64,000 bases of DNA from positions 22,386-86,385 of the forward strand of contig JAVBMR010000024.1 in assembly GCA_031552235.1 (NCBI GenBank). The letters run 5' to 3'. The stretch comes from WRDF01 sp031552235 (GTDB lineage: Bacteria; Bacteroidota; Bacteroidia; Bacteroidales; Rikenellaceae). Within the stretch, counting starts at the first letter, position 1, and each line of letters begins with the position of its first letter. This document shows positions 35,499-44,742 of the stretch, one piece after another. The position numbers were made by a program, and so were the translations under genes. The notes under the pieces are model-generated. The model saw only the letters and a program-made list of their open reading frames with translations. It did not search any database and had not been told where the DNA came from.

Positions 35499-36017
35499 TT
35501 ATTCCTCATCGTACCACGAGGCGTACATTATATAATCGCGTGCGGTGCGTTCTATGATGTCGCGCAGCTGATCCTCGGTAACGTCCTTGACCTTGCGGGC
35601 CGGTACGCCGGCGTAGACGCTGTTGGGTTCGAGTACCGTGCCGGCCAGTACGAGGGCGTTGGCCGCCACGATGCAGCCTGTCCGCACCACAACGTCGTCA
35701 AGCAGGGTCGCACCCATGCCGATAAGGCATTTGTCCTCGATGCAGGCGCCGTGCACTATGGCGTTATGACCTATCGAAACGTCGTTGCCGATGCGCACGA
35801 CCGACCTGCGGTAGAGCGTATGCAGCACGGCGCCGTCCTGCACGTTCACCCTGTCGCCTATGACAATGGGGTTCACATCGCCACGCAGGACGGCATTGAA
35901 CCATATGGTGCAGTCGTCGCCAACCGTGACGTCGCCAGCCACCGTGGCGTTGTCGGCCATCCACACGTTCCTGCCGATCTTCGGCCCCACACCCTTGACT
36001 TTTTTTATAAGTGCCAT
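35499..36017 (-). CDS. gamma carbonic anhydrase family protein
   Basis: A 172 aa left-handed beta-helix protein built from hexapeptide repeats. The putative zinc ligands are the three histidines in AVLHTLY, IGHNAIVHGA; the surrounding DGAVLHTL and MGATLLDDVVVRTGCIVAAN blocks fit the YrdA/CaiE-type gamma-CA family. These trimers bind a metal and some hydrate CO2, though many members have no proven activity. It is a single gene with a plain AT-rich upstream segment. Confidence 0.9.
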   Translation of the reverse strand: MALIKKVKGVGPKIGRNVWMADNATVAGDVTVGDDCTIWFNAVLRGDVNPIVIGDRVNVQDGAVLHTLYRRSVVRIGNDVSIGHNAIVHGACIEDKCLIGMGATLLDDVVVRTGCIVAANALVLAGTVLEPNSVYAGVPARKVKDVTEDQLRDIIERTARDYIMYASWYDEE

Positions 36018-36044
36018 TTTCTGAATTATATATTTTCGAATAAA

Positions 36045-36113
36045 CCCATTTTAGTCTTTCTCGGCCTTCAGTGAAAGCCGTCGGGCGCCCCCGAGGGAGG
36101 CAGGGGCACCCGA
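36045..36113 (+). repeat. partial relative of the 32205 element
   Basis: The run TTTAGTCTTTCTCGGCC and the following GCCGTCGGGCGCCC-cgaggga-GGCAGGGGC segment parallel 32217-32284 closely, but no closing GATTATCC end was found. Confidence 0.55.
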
Positions 36114-36172
36114 AAGCTTGTATTCGGCCAGCGTCATAATTTTATGCTGACCATTTTTTGCAAACTCTGTTA

Positions 36173-36970
36173 TTACTTTGCCGGAGCTGCCTTCGCTTCT
36201 TGCCACCATTCTTCCATCTGGCCGACGGCTATCTCTTTCATCGGCTTGCCGCTTTCGGCCGCACGCTGCTCTACATGGCCGAAACGGTGGATGAATTTCC
36301 TGTTGCACCTTTCGAGCGCCATTTCGGGATCGACGCCGTAGAGCCGTGCGGCGTTGACCATCGCGAACAGCAGGTCGCCGAACTCCTCCTCAAGGCGCAC
36401 GGCGGCATCCGGCTGCGTAGCGAGGTCGGCGATCTCGTTCTCTACCTCCGCCATCTCTTCTCTCACCTTTGCCCAGACGTCTTCTTTCTGCTCCCAGTCG
36501 AACCCGGCCGAGGCCGCCTTTTCGCTCACCCGGTAGGCCTTTACCATTGCAGGCAAACTCTTCGGGACGCCGCCCAGGATGCCTTTCTTGCGCTTCGTTT
36601 CTTTGAGTTTCAGTTGTTCCCAGTTGTATTTCACCTTTTCCGGATTGTCGGCCTCCACCTCGCCGAAAACGTGCGGGTGGCGGTATATCAGTTTCTCGCA
36701 CAGGCCATCGATGACGTCTGTGATGTCGAATTTACCCTCTTCATCGCCCATCCTGGCATAAAATACCACATGCAGCAACAGGTCGCCAAGTTCCTGCCTG
36801 ATGCCGTCGAAATCCCCGTCGGTAATGGCGTCGACCAGCTCGTATGTTTCCTCTATTGTGTTGTTTCTCAGCGATTCGAAAGTCTGCTCCCTGTCCCACG
36901 GGCATTCTACCCGCAGCCTGTCCATAATATCCAGCAGCCTTCCGAAAGCCTCCGTTTTTTTATTCTCCAT
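36173..36970 (-). CDS. mazG: nucleoside triphosphate pyrophosphohydrolase MazG
   Basis: A house-cleaning enzyme that hydrolyses (d)NTPs to NMP and pyrophosphate. The 265 aa protein has two MazG domains. The first carries CPWDREQTFESLRNNTIEETYELVDAI and ELGDLLLHVVFYARMGDE, the acidic metal-binding pattern. The second carries VREEMAEVENEIADLA and LEEEFGDLLFAMVNAAR. The start at 36970 (MENKKTEAFG) is the family-type start; an ATG eight codons upstream is less likely because it would begin next to the proposed -7 box. A promoter-bearing repeat lies directly upstream. Confidence 0.94.
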   Translation of the reverse strand: MENKKTEAFGRLLDIMDRLRVECPWDREQTFESLRNNTIEETYELVDAITDGDFDGIRQELGDLLLHVVFYARMGDEEGKFDITDVIDGLCEKLIYRHPHVFGEVEADNPEKVKYNWEQLKLKETKRKKGILGGVPKSLPAMVKAYRVSEKAASAGFDWEQKEDVWAKVREEMAEVENEIADLATQPDAAVRLEEEFGDLLFAMVNAARLYGVDPEMALERCNRKFIHRFGHVEQRAAESGKPMKEIAVGQMEEWWQEAKAAPAK

Positions 36971-36990
36971 TTCGTTTTTATTTGTTAAGT

Positions 36991-37069
36991 GCAAAGATAG
37001 TGAAAGCCGAGAGGTAAACCAAGTTTGCTTGAGTTTACCCGAGGCGCATCCTGTCTTCTACAAAGTTAA
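36991..37069 (-). repeat. promoter-bearing GCAAAGATAGTGAAAGCCGAG repeat before mazG
   Basis: On the minus strand the end nearest mazG has TTG (37022-37020), a 20-nt spacer and TATCTTTG (36999-36992). The far end has another TAACTTTG (37068-37061). The centre is a hairpin, GTAAACCaAG-ttt-GCTTgaGTTTAC. It is the same family as 31984. Confidence 0.65.
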
Positions 37070-37140
37070 CATATTACTTAAATAAATGGATTTCCTTTCC
37101 GCGCCAATCGGTAAATTATGGCGGCGAACAGGCAGTAACA

Positions 37141-37170
37141 AGAAAGCACGGATTTAAATCCGTGCTTTCT
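37141..37170 (-). terminator. terminator downstream of guaA
   Basis: A perfect palindrome AGAAAGCACGGATTT and its complement, 83 nt after the guaA stop codon. Confidence 0.7.
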
Positions 37171-37252
37171 TTTATTAAGTAACTTCGATCGGGGCAGCAC
37201 TAAGCATAATGAGCGTGCTGACCGGTCGGTGCTTCTGTCCGTGTAACGGAAG

Positions 37253-38782
37253 TTATTCCCACTCGATTGTTGCCGGCGGTTTCGAGCTGATGTCGTAGAC
37301 CACGCGGTTGATGCCGCGCACCTTGTTGATTATGTCGTTCGACATCTTGGCAAGGAATTCGTATGGCAGGTGTACCCAGTCGGCGGTCATGCCGTCGGTC
37401 GAGGTCACCGCGCGGAGCGCAACGCAATTTTCATACGTGCGTTCGTCGCCCATCACGCCAACGGATTGCACCGGCAGGAGCATAACGCCAGCCTGCCATA
37501 CCTTGTCGTAGAGGCCGAATTCGCGCAGGCCGTCGGTGAATATCTTATCGGCGTCCTGGAGGATGCGTACTTTTTCCGCCGTCACTTCGCCGAGGATGCG
37601 GATGCCCAGGCCCGGGCCCGGGAACGGATGGCGGCCGAGCAGCGTCGGGTTGATCCCCAATTCTTTACCCACGCGCCTCACCTCGTCCTTGAACAGAAGG
37701 CGGAGAGGTTCCACGATCTTGAGGTTCATTTTTTCAGGAAGGCCGCCCACGTTGTGGTGCGATTTGATGGTAGCCGAGGGGCCTTTTACCGAGATTGATT
37801 CGATGACGTCGGGGTAGATCGTACCCTGTGCGAGCCATTTTATACCTGTCAGTTTCTGCGCTTCCTCGTCGAAAACCTTGATGAAGTCGCCGCCTATGAT
37901 CTTGCGTTTGGTTTCGGGGTCGGTAACGCCTTTGAGGTCGCCGATGAAACGCTCCGAAGCGTCTATGCCCAATACATTCAGGCCCATGCCTTTGTATGAT
38001 TCCAGTACCGACTCGAACTCGCCTTTGCGCAGAAGCCCGTGGTTCACGAAGATGCAGGTCAGGTTCGGGCCTATAGCCCTGTGGAGCAGGATTGAAGCCA
38101 CGGTCGAGTCTACGCCGCCCGAAAGGCCGAGCACCACTTTGTCGTTGCCAAGTTGTTTTTTGAGCGAGGCGATTGTTTCTTCGGCGAAAGATGCCGGTGT
38201 CCACGATCCTGAGCAGCCGCAAATGTCTATCACGAAGTTCTTTAATAACTGCTTGCCTTCTGTCGAGTGGTACACTTCCGGATGGAACTGGATGCCCCAG
38301 CTCTGCTCGCCGTCAATGCCGAACGCCGCCACCTTAACGTCGTCTGTGCTGGCGATGATCCTGCATCCGTCGGGGATGCGCGCGATGGTGTCACCGTGCG
38401 ACATCCATACCTGTGTGCAGGGCGACAGTTCTTTCAGGAGCGGGTCCGAAGCATCGCCGATGGTAAGCATCGCACGGCCGTATTCGCGTGTGTTGCTGGG
38501 TTTTACCTCGCCGCCGAAGTTGTGCGAGAGGTACTGCGCGCCGTAGCATACCCCGAGCAGCGGGAGCTTGCCTTTGATCCCCGAAAGGTCGATCTGGGGG
38601 GCGTTCCCGTCGCGCACCGAGAACGGGCTGCCAGAGAGGATGACGCCTTTCACCTCCGGGCCTATCTCCGGGATGTGGTTGTAGGGGTGGATTTCGCAAT
38701 AAACGTTCAGTTCGCGCACCCTGCGGGCGATGAGCTGGGTGTACTGCGAGCCGAAATCGATGATAAGGATCTGTTCCTGCAT
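37253..38782 (-). CDS. guaA: GMP synthase (glutamine-hydrolysing)
   Basis: Converts XMP to GMP with ATP and glutamine. The 509 aa protein has an N-terminal class I glutamine amidotransferase domain (nucleophile Cys in GVCYGAQYL, His/Glu in IQFHPEVYHS), an ATP-pyrophosphatase domain with P-loop VVLGLSGGVDSTVAS, and the C-terminal dimerisation domain with RHPFPGPGLGIRILGEV and the ending PPATIEWE. It begins 19 nt after the pheT stop, so it is probably read from the pheT promoter. Confidence 0.97.
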   Translation of the reverse strand: MQEQILIIDFGSQYTQLIARRVRELNVYCEIHPYNHIPEIGPEVKGVILSGSPFSVRDGNAPQIDLSGIKGKLPLLGVCYGAQYLSHNFGGEVKPSNTREYGRAMLTIGDASDPLLKELSPCTQVWMSHGDTIARIPDGCRIIASTDDVKVAAFGIDGEQSWGIQFHPEVYHSTEGKQLLKNFVIDICGCSGSWTPASFAEETIASLKKQLGNDKVVLGLSGGVDSTVASILLHRAIGPNLTCIFVNHGLLRKGEFESVLESYKGMGLNVLGIDASERFIGDLKGVTDPETKRKIIGGDFIKVFDEEAQKLTGIKWLAQGTIYPDVIESISVKGPSATIKSHHNVGGLPEKMNLKIVEPLRLLFKDEVRRVGKELGINPTLLGRHPFPGPGLGIRILGEVTAEKVRILQDADKIFTDGLREFGLYDKVWQAGVMLLPVQSVGVMGDERTYENCVALRAVTSTDGMTADWVHLPYEFLAKMSNDIINKVRGINRVVYDISSKPPATIEWE

Positions 38783-38801
38783 ATGGTTTGGATGGATTAT
38801 A

Positions 38802-41264
38802 TTATGAGCGTATCGTTGCGCCGAGTTCGCGTTCGAAGCGTCCGGCGAGGTTCTGCATCGTTTTGTCTATCACGGTGTCGGTGAGGGTGGCGTTCCTGTC
38901 TTCGAGGATGAAACTCAGGGCGTATGATTTTTTGCCTTCGGGCAGCTTGTCTCCTTCGTAGACGTCGAACAGCGAAACGCTTTTCAGCAGTTTGCGCTCG
39001 GTCTGGAACGCGAGCTCGCGCAGGCGCGAGAAGCTCACCTCCTTGTCGAGCAGGAGCGCCAGGTCGCGCTTAACTTCCGGATACTTGGGCAGTTCCGAGA
39101 CCTTTACGTCGTGGTTCTTAGTCGAGTTGATAAGCACCGCGAAATTCATCTCGATGAAATATACCTCGTTCTTCAAGTCGAAATGTTTGCGCAGCTTGGG
39201 CGACACAACACCGATCTGCATAAGTTCCTTACCGCCTAACTTCATAGTGAGCGCCTCGCCGAACAGGTCGGATTCGAGGCTTTCGGCCTTGAGCGAATAA
39301 ATGTCCACACCAAACCGGCGGAGCAGTTTTTCCGCCACCGCGCGCAGGTTATAGAAGTTGGTCACCGCCGGTTTCACGTTCCACGACTGCTCGTGGTCTG
39401 CGCCGGTTATGCCTATCGAAAGGCGTGCGGTTTCCCTGTACGGCGCGAGGCCGCCAGCTTCCGCTTTCGAGGGATCGTATTGGTAGACGTTCCCGAATTC
39501 ATAGAGTTTCAGGTCGGGGTTGCGGTAGTTGGTGTTGAGCTGCATGGCCTCCAGCATCCCGAACAGCAGCGTCTGGCGCATCACGTTAAGGTCCTGGCTG
39601 AGGGGGTTGAGCATATCCACGCAATTTTCCCTCGGATACGATTTCAGCCCGTCGTAGTATGACGACTTGGTGAGCGAAAGGCTCATTATCTCGTTGAACC
39701 CATTGGCGCTCAGGAAGTCAGCCACCATGTTGGTGAGTTTGTCCTTGTTGGGCCTGGGGCTGTAGGAAATGGCCGAGTTCACATGCTTCGGGGCTTCGAT
39801 CCTGTTGTAGCCGTAGATGCGGAGGATATCCTCGATAAGGTCGGCCTCACGCTGCACGTCCACGCGGTAGGGCGGCACGGCGACAGAAAGCACGCCGTCT
39901 TTTTCGGCCTCTATCGCGACGTCGAGTGCGGCGAGTATCTGCTTGACGGTTTGTTCTGGGATCTCCTTACCGACAAGGCGCGCCATGAATTCCAGCGACA
40001 GGTCGAAACGGAACGCCTCCACCTTGTTAGGGTATATGTCTATGGCGTCCGACGAGATTGTCCCGCCGGCGTATTCTTTTATGAGCAGCGCGGCGCGTTT
40101 GAGGCCGTAGAGTACTTTGTCGGGGTCGATGCCGCGTTCGAAACGGAACGAGGCGTCGGTGTTGAGCCCGTGGCGGCGAGCGGTTTTGCGTACGCGGACA
40201 GGGTTGAAATATGCGCTTTCGAGGAACACGCTGGTAGTGCCTTCAGAAACGCCCGAGTCCAGCCCGCCGAACACCCCGGCGATGCAAAGGGGTTTTGTAG
40301 TGCTGCATATCATAAGGTCCTCGGACGAGAGGGTGCGTTCCACTCCATCTAACGTAATGAATTTTGTTCCTTCCGGGCATGTACGGACAACTATCTTGCC
40401 GCCGTCCACCTTGTCGGCGTCGAAAGCGTGGAGCGGCTGGCCTATCTCGTGCAGGACGAAATTCGTGATATCCACCACGTTGTTGTGCGGGTTCATGCCG
40501 ATTGCTCGCAGGTAGTTCTGCATCCATTCCGGCGACGGGCCGATCTTCACGCCCGTTATCGTAACGCCTGCGTAGCGCGGCGCGCCGTCTGCGTCCACAA
40601 CCTCGATCTGTGTCGTACGGCTGTCGTTATCTTTTTTGAAGGCGTCGACCGAGGGCAGCGCCAGTTCGCCGCCCCGGCCGTTGGCCTTGATCCATGCCGC
40701 CACGTCGCGCGCCACGCCGTAGTGCGACATTGCGTCGGCGCGGTTGGGCGTGAGGCCTATTTCGATGTGATAATCCTCCTGTATGCCGAGCGCTTCCATA
40801 GCCGGAGTTCCCGGGACGGCCGAGGCGGGGAGTACGATGATCCCGTCATGGCTGTCGCCGATGCCCAGTTCGTCCTCGGCGCATATCATGCCAAGCGACT
40901 CTACGCCGCGGATCTTGCTTTTCTTGATCTTGAAGCCTTCCGCCTCGCCCTTGGGGTATAGCGTGGTGTTTACAGTGGCCACGAGGACCTTCTGCCCTGC
41001 CGCCACGTTGGGTGCGCCGCACACGATCTGGAGCGGTTCGCCGCTGCCCACGTTAACCGTCGTGACGCTGAGTTTGTCGGCGTCCGGATGCTTGCCGCAG
41101 GTGAGGACTTCGCCCACAACGACCCCTTCGAGCCCGCCTTTTATGGTTTCGGCCTTCTCGAACCCGTCGACCTCAAGACCTGTGTCGGTCAGTACTTTAG
41201 ACAACTCGTCGGTCGTCAGGTCGCTTTTCAGGTAGTCGGTAAGCCAGTTGTATGAAATATTCAT
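38802..41264 (-). CDS. pheT: phenylalanine--tRNA ligase beta subunit
   Basis: The large subunit of the alpha2-beta2 PheRS, 820 aa. From the N-terminus: a short start domain, an EMAP-II-like tRNA-binding domain (residues about 40-150; VVVGEVLTCGKHPDADKLSVTTVNVG), B3/B4 editing domain (EIGLTPNRADAMSHYGVARDVA), B5 (DVQREADLIEDILRIYGYN) and the C-terminal anticodon-binding FDX-ACB domain (SELPKYPEVKRDLALLLDK). pheS is not adjacent and must be elsewhere. The guaA gene follows at 19 nt. Confidence 0.97.
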   Translation of the reverse strand: MNISYNWLTDYLKSDLTTDELSKVLTDTGLEVDGFEKAETIKGGLEGVVVGEVLTCGKHPDADKLSVTTVNVGSGEPLQIVCGAPNVAAGQKVLVATVNTTLYPKGEAEGFKIKKSKIRGVESLGMICAEDELGIGDSHDGIIVLPASAVPGTPAMEALGIQEDYHIEIGLTPNRADAMSHYGVARDVAAWIKANGRGGELALPSVDAFKKDNDSRTTQIEVVDADGAPRYAGVTITGVKIGPSPEWMQNYLRAIGMNPHNNVVDITNFVLHEIGQPLHAFDADKVDGGKIVVRTCPEGTKFITLDGVERTLSSEDLMICSTTKPLCIAGVFGGLDSGVSEGTTSVFLESAYFNPVRVRKTARRHGLNTDASFRFERGIDPDKVLYGLKRAALLIKEYAGGTISSDAIDIYPNKVEAFRFDLSLEFMARLVGKEIPEQTVKQILAALDVAIEAEKDGVLSVAVPPYRVDVQREADLIEDILRIYGYNRIEAPKHVNSAISYSPRPNKDKLTNMVADFLSANGFNEIMSLSLTKSSYYDGLKSYPRENCVDMLNPLSQDLNVMRQTLLFGMLEAMQLNTNYRNPDLKLYEFGNVYQYDPSKAEAGGLAPYRETARLSIGITGADHEQSWNVKPAVTNFYNLRAVAEKLLRRFGVDIYSLKAESLESDLFGEALTMKLGGKELMQIGVVSPKLRKHFDLKNEVYFIEMNFAVLINSTKNHDVKVSELPKYPEVKRDLALLLDKEVSFSRLRELAFQTERKLLKSVSLFDVYEGDKLPEGKKSYALSFILEDRNATLTDTVIDKTMQNLAGRFERELGATIRS

Positions 41265-41372
41265 GTCCGGGTGGATTAAAAAACGTGCGGCAAGATACGA
41301 AAAAGTTCGCAGGATTTAAAAGAGAAAAATGCCTCCGGGGAGGAAAGGTATGATTTTTTACAAAAAAACAAC

Positions 41373-41398
41373 AGCCGTCCCGGGTGTGTGGGATGGCT
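41373..41398 (-). terminator. terminator of lysC-lysA
   Basis: The stem AGCCGTCCC/GGGATGGCT is followed on the minus strand by TGTTTTTTTG. Confidence 0.75.
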
Positions 41399-41420
41399 GC
41401 GGTTATTATTTGGCGGTAAT

Positions 41421-42578
41421 TTACAACTCGTCGCTATACACCGCTTGCGGCAGGTCGTGCATGTTGTAGCGCGAGGCCATTGCCGAGCCGTATGCGCCGG
41501 CGGTTTTCATCGTGAGCAGGTCGCCGCGCAGGGGCGCAGGCATCACGATGCCTTTGGCGAAGATGTCGGACGATTCGCACACCGTCCCGGCTATCGTGTA
41601 CTTGCCCTCTTGGCCGCAGCGGCTGAGGTTTTCGATAGCGTGGTGCGCCTGGTAGAGTGCCGGACGGATAAGCTCGGTCATGCTCGCGTCGACGATGGCG
41701 ACATTACTTCCTGCCGCCGTGACCTTGTTGTAAAGCACTCGGGTTACCAGCTCGCCACATTGCCCAACGATCGAGCGGCCCAGTTCGAAGTGTATCTCTA
41801 CTGCCGGATCTATGTCGAGGTTCTCGGCAAACACGGCGAAATATTTTTTGAAATCGGGTATTGGTTCCGATTCGGGGTCGTTGTAGTTCACGCCCAGACC
41901 CCCTCCAAGATTGAGGTGCGACAAATTGAATCCTTTTTCAGTAAACCACTTATAGAGCATATTCGCCCGTTTGCAGAGGTTTACGAAAGGCTCCATCGTT
42001 GTGATCTGCGAGCCGATATGGAAATGCAGGCCCGTGATGTTGATATTTTTCAGCTCGGAGAGTTCCGCCGCCACCTCGTCTATTTCCTTGTACGAGATGC
42101 CGAATTTGCTGTCGCCGTGGCCGGTGGATATGTTCTTGTGCGTCTGGGGGTCTACGTCGGGGTTGATGCGCAGGGCGATGTTCGCTACCTTGCCCATTTC
42201 GGCCGCGATGCCGTTGATGACCTCCATCTCTTGGCGCGACTCGCAGTTGAACGCGAAGATGCCTTTCCCGATGCCGTAGCGTATCTCGTCGTCGTTCTTG
42301 CCGACCCCGGCGTATACCACCGAATTTGCCGGGAAGCCCGACTCGATGGAGTAGCGCACTTCGTTGCCGCTCACGCAGTCCACGCCCAATCCGAACTCGC
42401 GCACTGTCTGGAAAACGCGTTCGTCGAAATTCGCCTTCAGCGCGTAGTGTATTTTGTATCCGTAGCGTCCCGACTCCTCCTTGACCGTTTTGAGCGTGTT
42501 CCTCAGAAGTTCCATGTCGTAGAGGTAGAACGGCGTGCGGATGCCCTGCAATTTGTCTTTGATCCTGCTGCTAAGCAT
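41421..42578 (-). CDS. lysA: diaminopimelate decarboxylase
   Basis: The PLP enzyme that converts meso-diaminopimelate to L-lysine. It has 385 aa. The PLP lysine is in the IHYALKANFDERV segment, GLHFHIGSQI gives the conserved His/Gly pattern, LNLGGGLGVNY the phosphate-binding glycines, and CESSDIFAKG the cysteine/glutamate substrate-binding block. It is translated after lysC with an 8-nt overlap, so lysine synthesis is linked to the first step of the aspartate pathway. The length is slightly short for LysA but all catalytic blocks are present. Confidence 0.93.
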   Translation of the reverse strand: MLSSRIKDKLQGIRTPFYLYDMELLRNTLKTVKEESGRYGYKIHYALKANFDERVFQTVREFGLGVDCVSGNEVRYSIESGFPANSVVYAGVGKNDDEIRYGIGKGIFAFNCESRQEMEVINGIAAEMGKVANIALRINPDVDPQTHKNISTGHGDSKFGISYKEIDEVAAELSELKNINITGLHFHIGSQITTMEPFVNLCKRANMLYKWFTEKGFNLSHLNLGGGLGVNYNDPESEPIPDFKKYFAVFAENLDIDPAVEIHFELGRSIVGQCGELVTRVLYNKVTAAGSNVAIVDASMTELIRPALYQAHHAIENLSRCGQEGKYTIAGTVCESSDIFAKGIVMPAPLRGDLLTMKTAGAYGSAMASRYNMHDLPQAVYSDEL

Positions 42579-43896
42579 TGTTCTTCTCCCCGAAAAGGTT
42601 ATCGTTAAGTGACTGCATAATTTCCTTTTTGTACTGCGTGTCCACGAGCATTGCGATGCTGCGGTGGCTCGCGCCGTAAGATATCATCTTGAGCGGTATG
42701 CCGTTGATGCCGTTCATGATGGTGGCGGCGAGGCCTTTCTGCGCATGCTCCAGGTTACCCACGAGGCAAATTATGGTGTTGTCCTGCTCGACCTCGATCT
42801 TGCCGAAAGACTCCAGTTCTTTGACTATTTCGGCGAGGTGTGAAGTGTTGTCTATAGTGAGCGAAACCGAGACTTCCGCCGTGGTTATCATGTCGATGGG
42901 GGTCCGGAATTTCTCGAATATCTCGAACACCCTGCGCAGGAAGCCGTAAGCCATCAGCATTCGGGTGGAGTAGATGCGCACGACGGTGATGCCGTCTTTT
43001 GCCGCTACGGCGTGGAATATGCGCTTTTCGTCGTCTTCGTCCGATATTTTGGTGCCTTCGGCCGCCGGGTCCATGGTGTTCTTGAGGTACACCGGTATGC
43101 CTTTGTCCTTGCAGGGCTGCGTGGTCGCCGGGTGGAGTATCTTGGCTCCGAAATAGGCCAGCTCGGCCGCTTCGTCGAAGCTCATTTTGCGGATAGGGTA
43201 GGTGCCCTGAACGACACGGGGGTCGTTGTTGTGCATGCCGTCGATATCGGTCCACACCTGCACCGCGCCTGCGTTCAGCGCGCCGCCGATGAGGGCCGCC
43301 GAGTAGTCGCTGCCGCCGCGCCCGAGGTTGTCGATCTCGCCGCGGTAGTTGGAGCAGATAAAGCCCTGGGTAATGTAGAAAGTATCATTGTCGTTGACCA
43401 GTTCTTTCATCTTTTTGTCGAGGAGCGCCGTGTCGACCTTCTCGTCTTCTTTGGTGTGCATGAAATCCGGCGCGTTCAGCAGCACCGTCTTGCGGCCGGT
43501 CTCCTGCATGTACATTGCGAAAACCGCCGAGGTGAGCAGTTCGCCCTGCGAAAGGATCAGCCTTTCCGAAGTGTATTCCTTGAAATTTGCCGATTCCTTC
43601 GCGATAAGGCCGAGGACTTCTTCCATCTTGGCGAGCGCCTCCGCTTTGTGCGAATCGAGTAGTTCGTTTATGCAGGTGCTGTATTTTTCGCGGAGCATGC
43701 CGATGGTTTCGGTTATTTCGGTCTCTTTGCCTTTCTGCGCCGCGAGGGCCGATATGCGGACAAGCGAGTCGGTCGTGCCCGACATTGCCGACAGTACCGT
43801 TACGGTGGCCTTTTCTCCGGTTACGACTTCCGCTACCATTCTCATATTCTTCGCGGAACCGACGGACGTGCCGCCGAACTTCAACACTTTTATCAT
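42571..43896 (-). CDS. lysC: aspartate kinase
   Basis: Phosphorylates L-aspartate, the first step toward lysine, threonine and methionine. The 441 aa monofunctional kinase has VLKFGGTSVGSAKNM at the N-terminus, NLGRGGSDYSAALIGGAL, VWTDIDGMHNNDPR and two C-terminal ACT domains (PIDMITTAEVSVSLTIDN and later), where lysine or threonine feedback usually acts. The start at 43896 (MIKVLKFGG) was chosen over a longer frame with 37 unrelated codons. It overlaps lysA by 8 nt and is divergent from an ACT-like protein gene. Confidence 0.95.
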   Translation of the reverse strand: MIKVLKFGGTSVGSAKNMRMVAEVVTGEKATVTVLSAMSGTTDSLVRISALAAQKGKETEITETIGMLREKYSTCINELLDSHKAEALAKMEEVLGLIAKESANFKEYTSERLILSQGELLTSAVFAMYMQETGRKTVLLNAPDFMHTKEDEKVDTALLDKKMKELVNDNDTFYITQGFICSNYRGEIDNLGRGGSDYSAALIGGALNAGAVQVWTDIDGMHNNDPRVVQGTYPIRKMSFDEAAELAYFGAKILHPATTQPCKDKGIPVYLKNTMDPAAEGTKISDEDDEKRIFHAVAAKDGITVVRIYSTRMLMAYGFLRRVFEIFEKFRTPIDMITTAEVSVSLTIDNTSHLAEIVKELESFGKIEVEQDNTIICLVGNLEHAQKGLAATIMNGINGIPLKMISYGASHRSIAMLVDTQYKKEIMQSLNDNLFGEKNNA

Positions 43897-43926
43897 TGAC
43901 GAAAATTTAATTTTTTTTAGATTGTG

Positions 43927-43934
43927 CAAAAATA
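43927..43934 (-). promoter_or_regulatory. -7 box for lysC
   Basis: TATTTTTG on the minus strand, 30 nt before the lysC start; no convincing -33 box. Confidence 0.45.
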
Positions 43935-44052
43935 GGATAAAATGTTTGGTATTTAAAGAGTAAAATAGTTTTTTTGCAATAAGCGGCGGAGGTGTATAAA
44001 ATTTCACAACCCGGCAGGCTTAAACGGAGAGAACCAATAATATATTCACTAT

Positions 44053-44721
44053 ATGCAGACTATACCGAACGCAGTCGAGGAAGTAATAAAGAAGAAGCCT
44101 TTTCTCGAAGGGGCGCTGGTCGAAGGTTTGGTGAACCTTTCGGCGCTCGCCCGCCAGATAAAGCCCGATATAGAGAAAAGGGTGGGCAAGGAGGTCAACG
44201 ACAGCGCCATCATAATGGCCCTCAATCGCCTCGTGCCGCGCCTCGAACTGATGTCGCACATGAAGTTCAAGAAGGTCGTGCAGAACATGGGGGATATCAT
44301 AGTGCGTTCGAACCTCGCCGACTACGCTTTCGCCAACTCGCCTACGCTCTACGAACGCCAGGCCCAGCTACTTGAAAACGTGAGTTCGATGAAAGACCTG
44401 TTCTGCACGTTCTCGCAGGGAATTTACGAAACCACGCTCGTGGTGAGCAATACGATAGTGCCTCTGGTGGACGAGATATTCGCCGCCGAGAGCCGCATAG
44501 CGCGTACCCTCAGCCTCTCGTCGATAACCGTCAAACTGCCCGAGGAGAACGCCGTTTGCCCGGGGGTATATTATTATATATTCAAGGAGCTGGCGTGGGA
44601 CAACATCAATATCTCGGAAGTGATCAGTACGACCAATGAGTTCACGGTTGTCGTGAGCGACGAGGACATCCACCGCGCCTTCACCATCCTTATGGAAGCC
44701 AAACGGCAGGCGGGGATCTGA
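44053..44721 (+). CDS. ACT-domain-like protein divergent from lysC
   Basis: A 222 aa protein without a kinase or other catalytic signature. The first 110 residues are helical and basic and could be an HTH-like domain (VIKKKPFLEGALVEGLVNLSALARQIKPDIEKRVGKEVNDSAIIMALNRL). The C-terminal half resembles an ACT pair, with IARTLSLSSITVKLPEE, CPGVYYYIFKELAWDNINISEVISTTNEFTVVVSDEDIHRAFTILM, like the ACT domains of aspartokinase. Its placement back to back with lysC suggests a regulator of amino-acid genes, which is inference. It is cytoplasmic with no signal peptide. Confidence 0.65.
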   Translation: MQTIPNAVEEVIKKKPFLEGALVEGLVNLSALARQIKPDIEKRVGKEVNDSAIIMALNRLVPRLELMSHMKFKKVVQNMGDIIVRSNLADYAFANSPTLYERQAQLLENVSSMKDLFCTFSQGIYETTLVVSNTIVPLVDEIFAAESRIARTLSLSSITVKLPEENAVCPGVYYYIFKELAWDNINISEVISTTNEFTVVVSDEDIHRAFTILMEAKRQAGI

Positions 44722-44742
44722 GTTACATGAAAAATTGCTTTT

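Noticed and set aside
44053..44721. A second aspartate kinase
   Set aside because: It lacks the KFGGTS and GRGGSD kinase motifs; only ACT-like segments remain.
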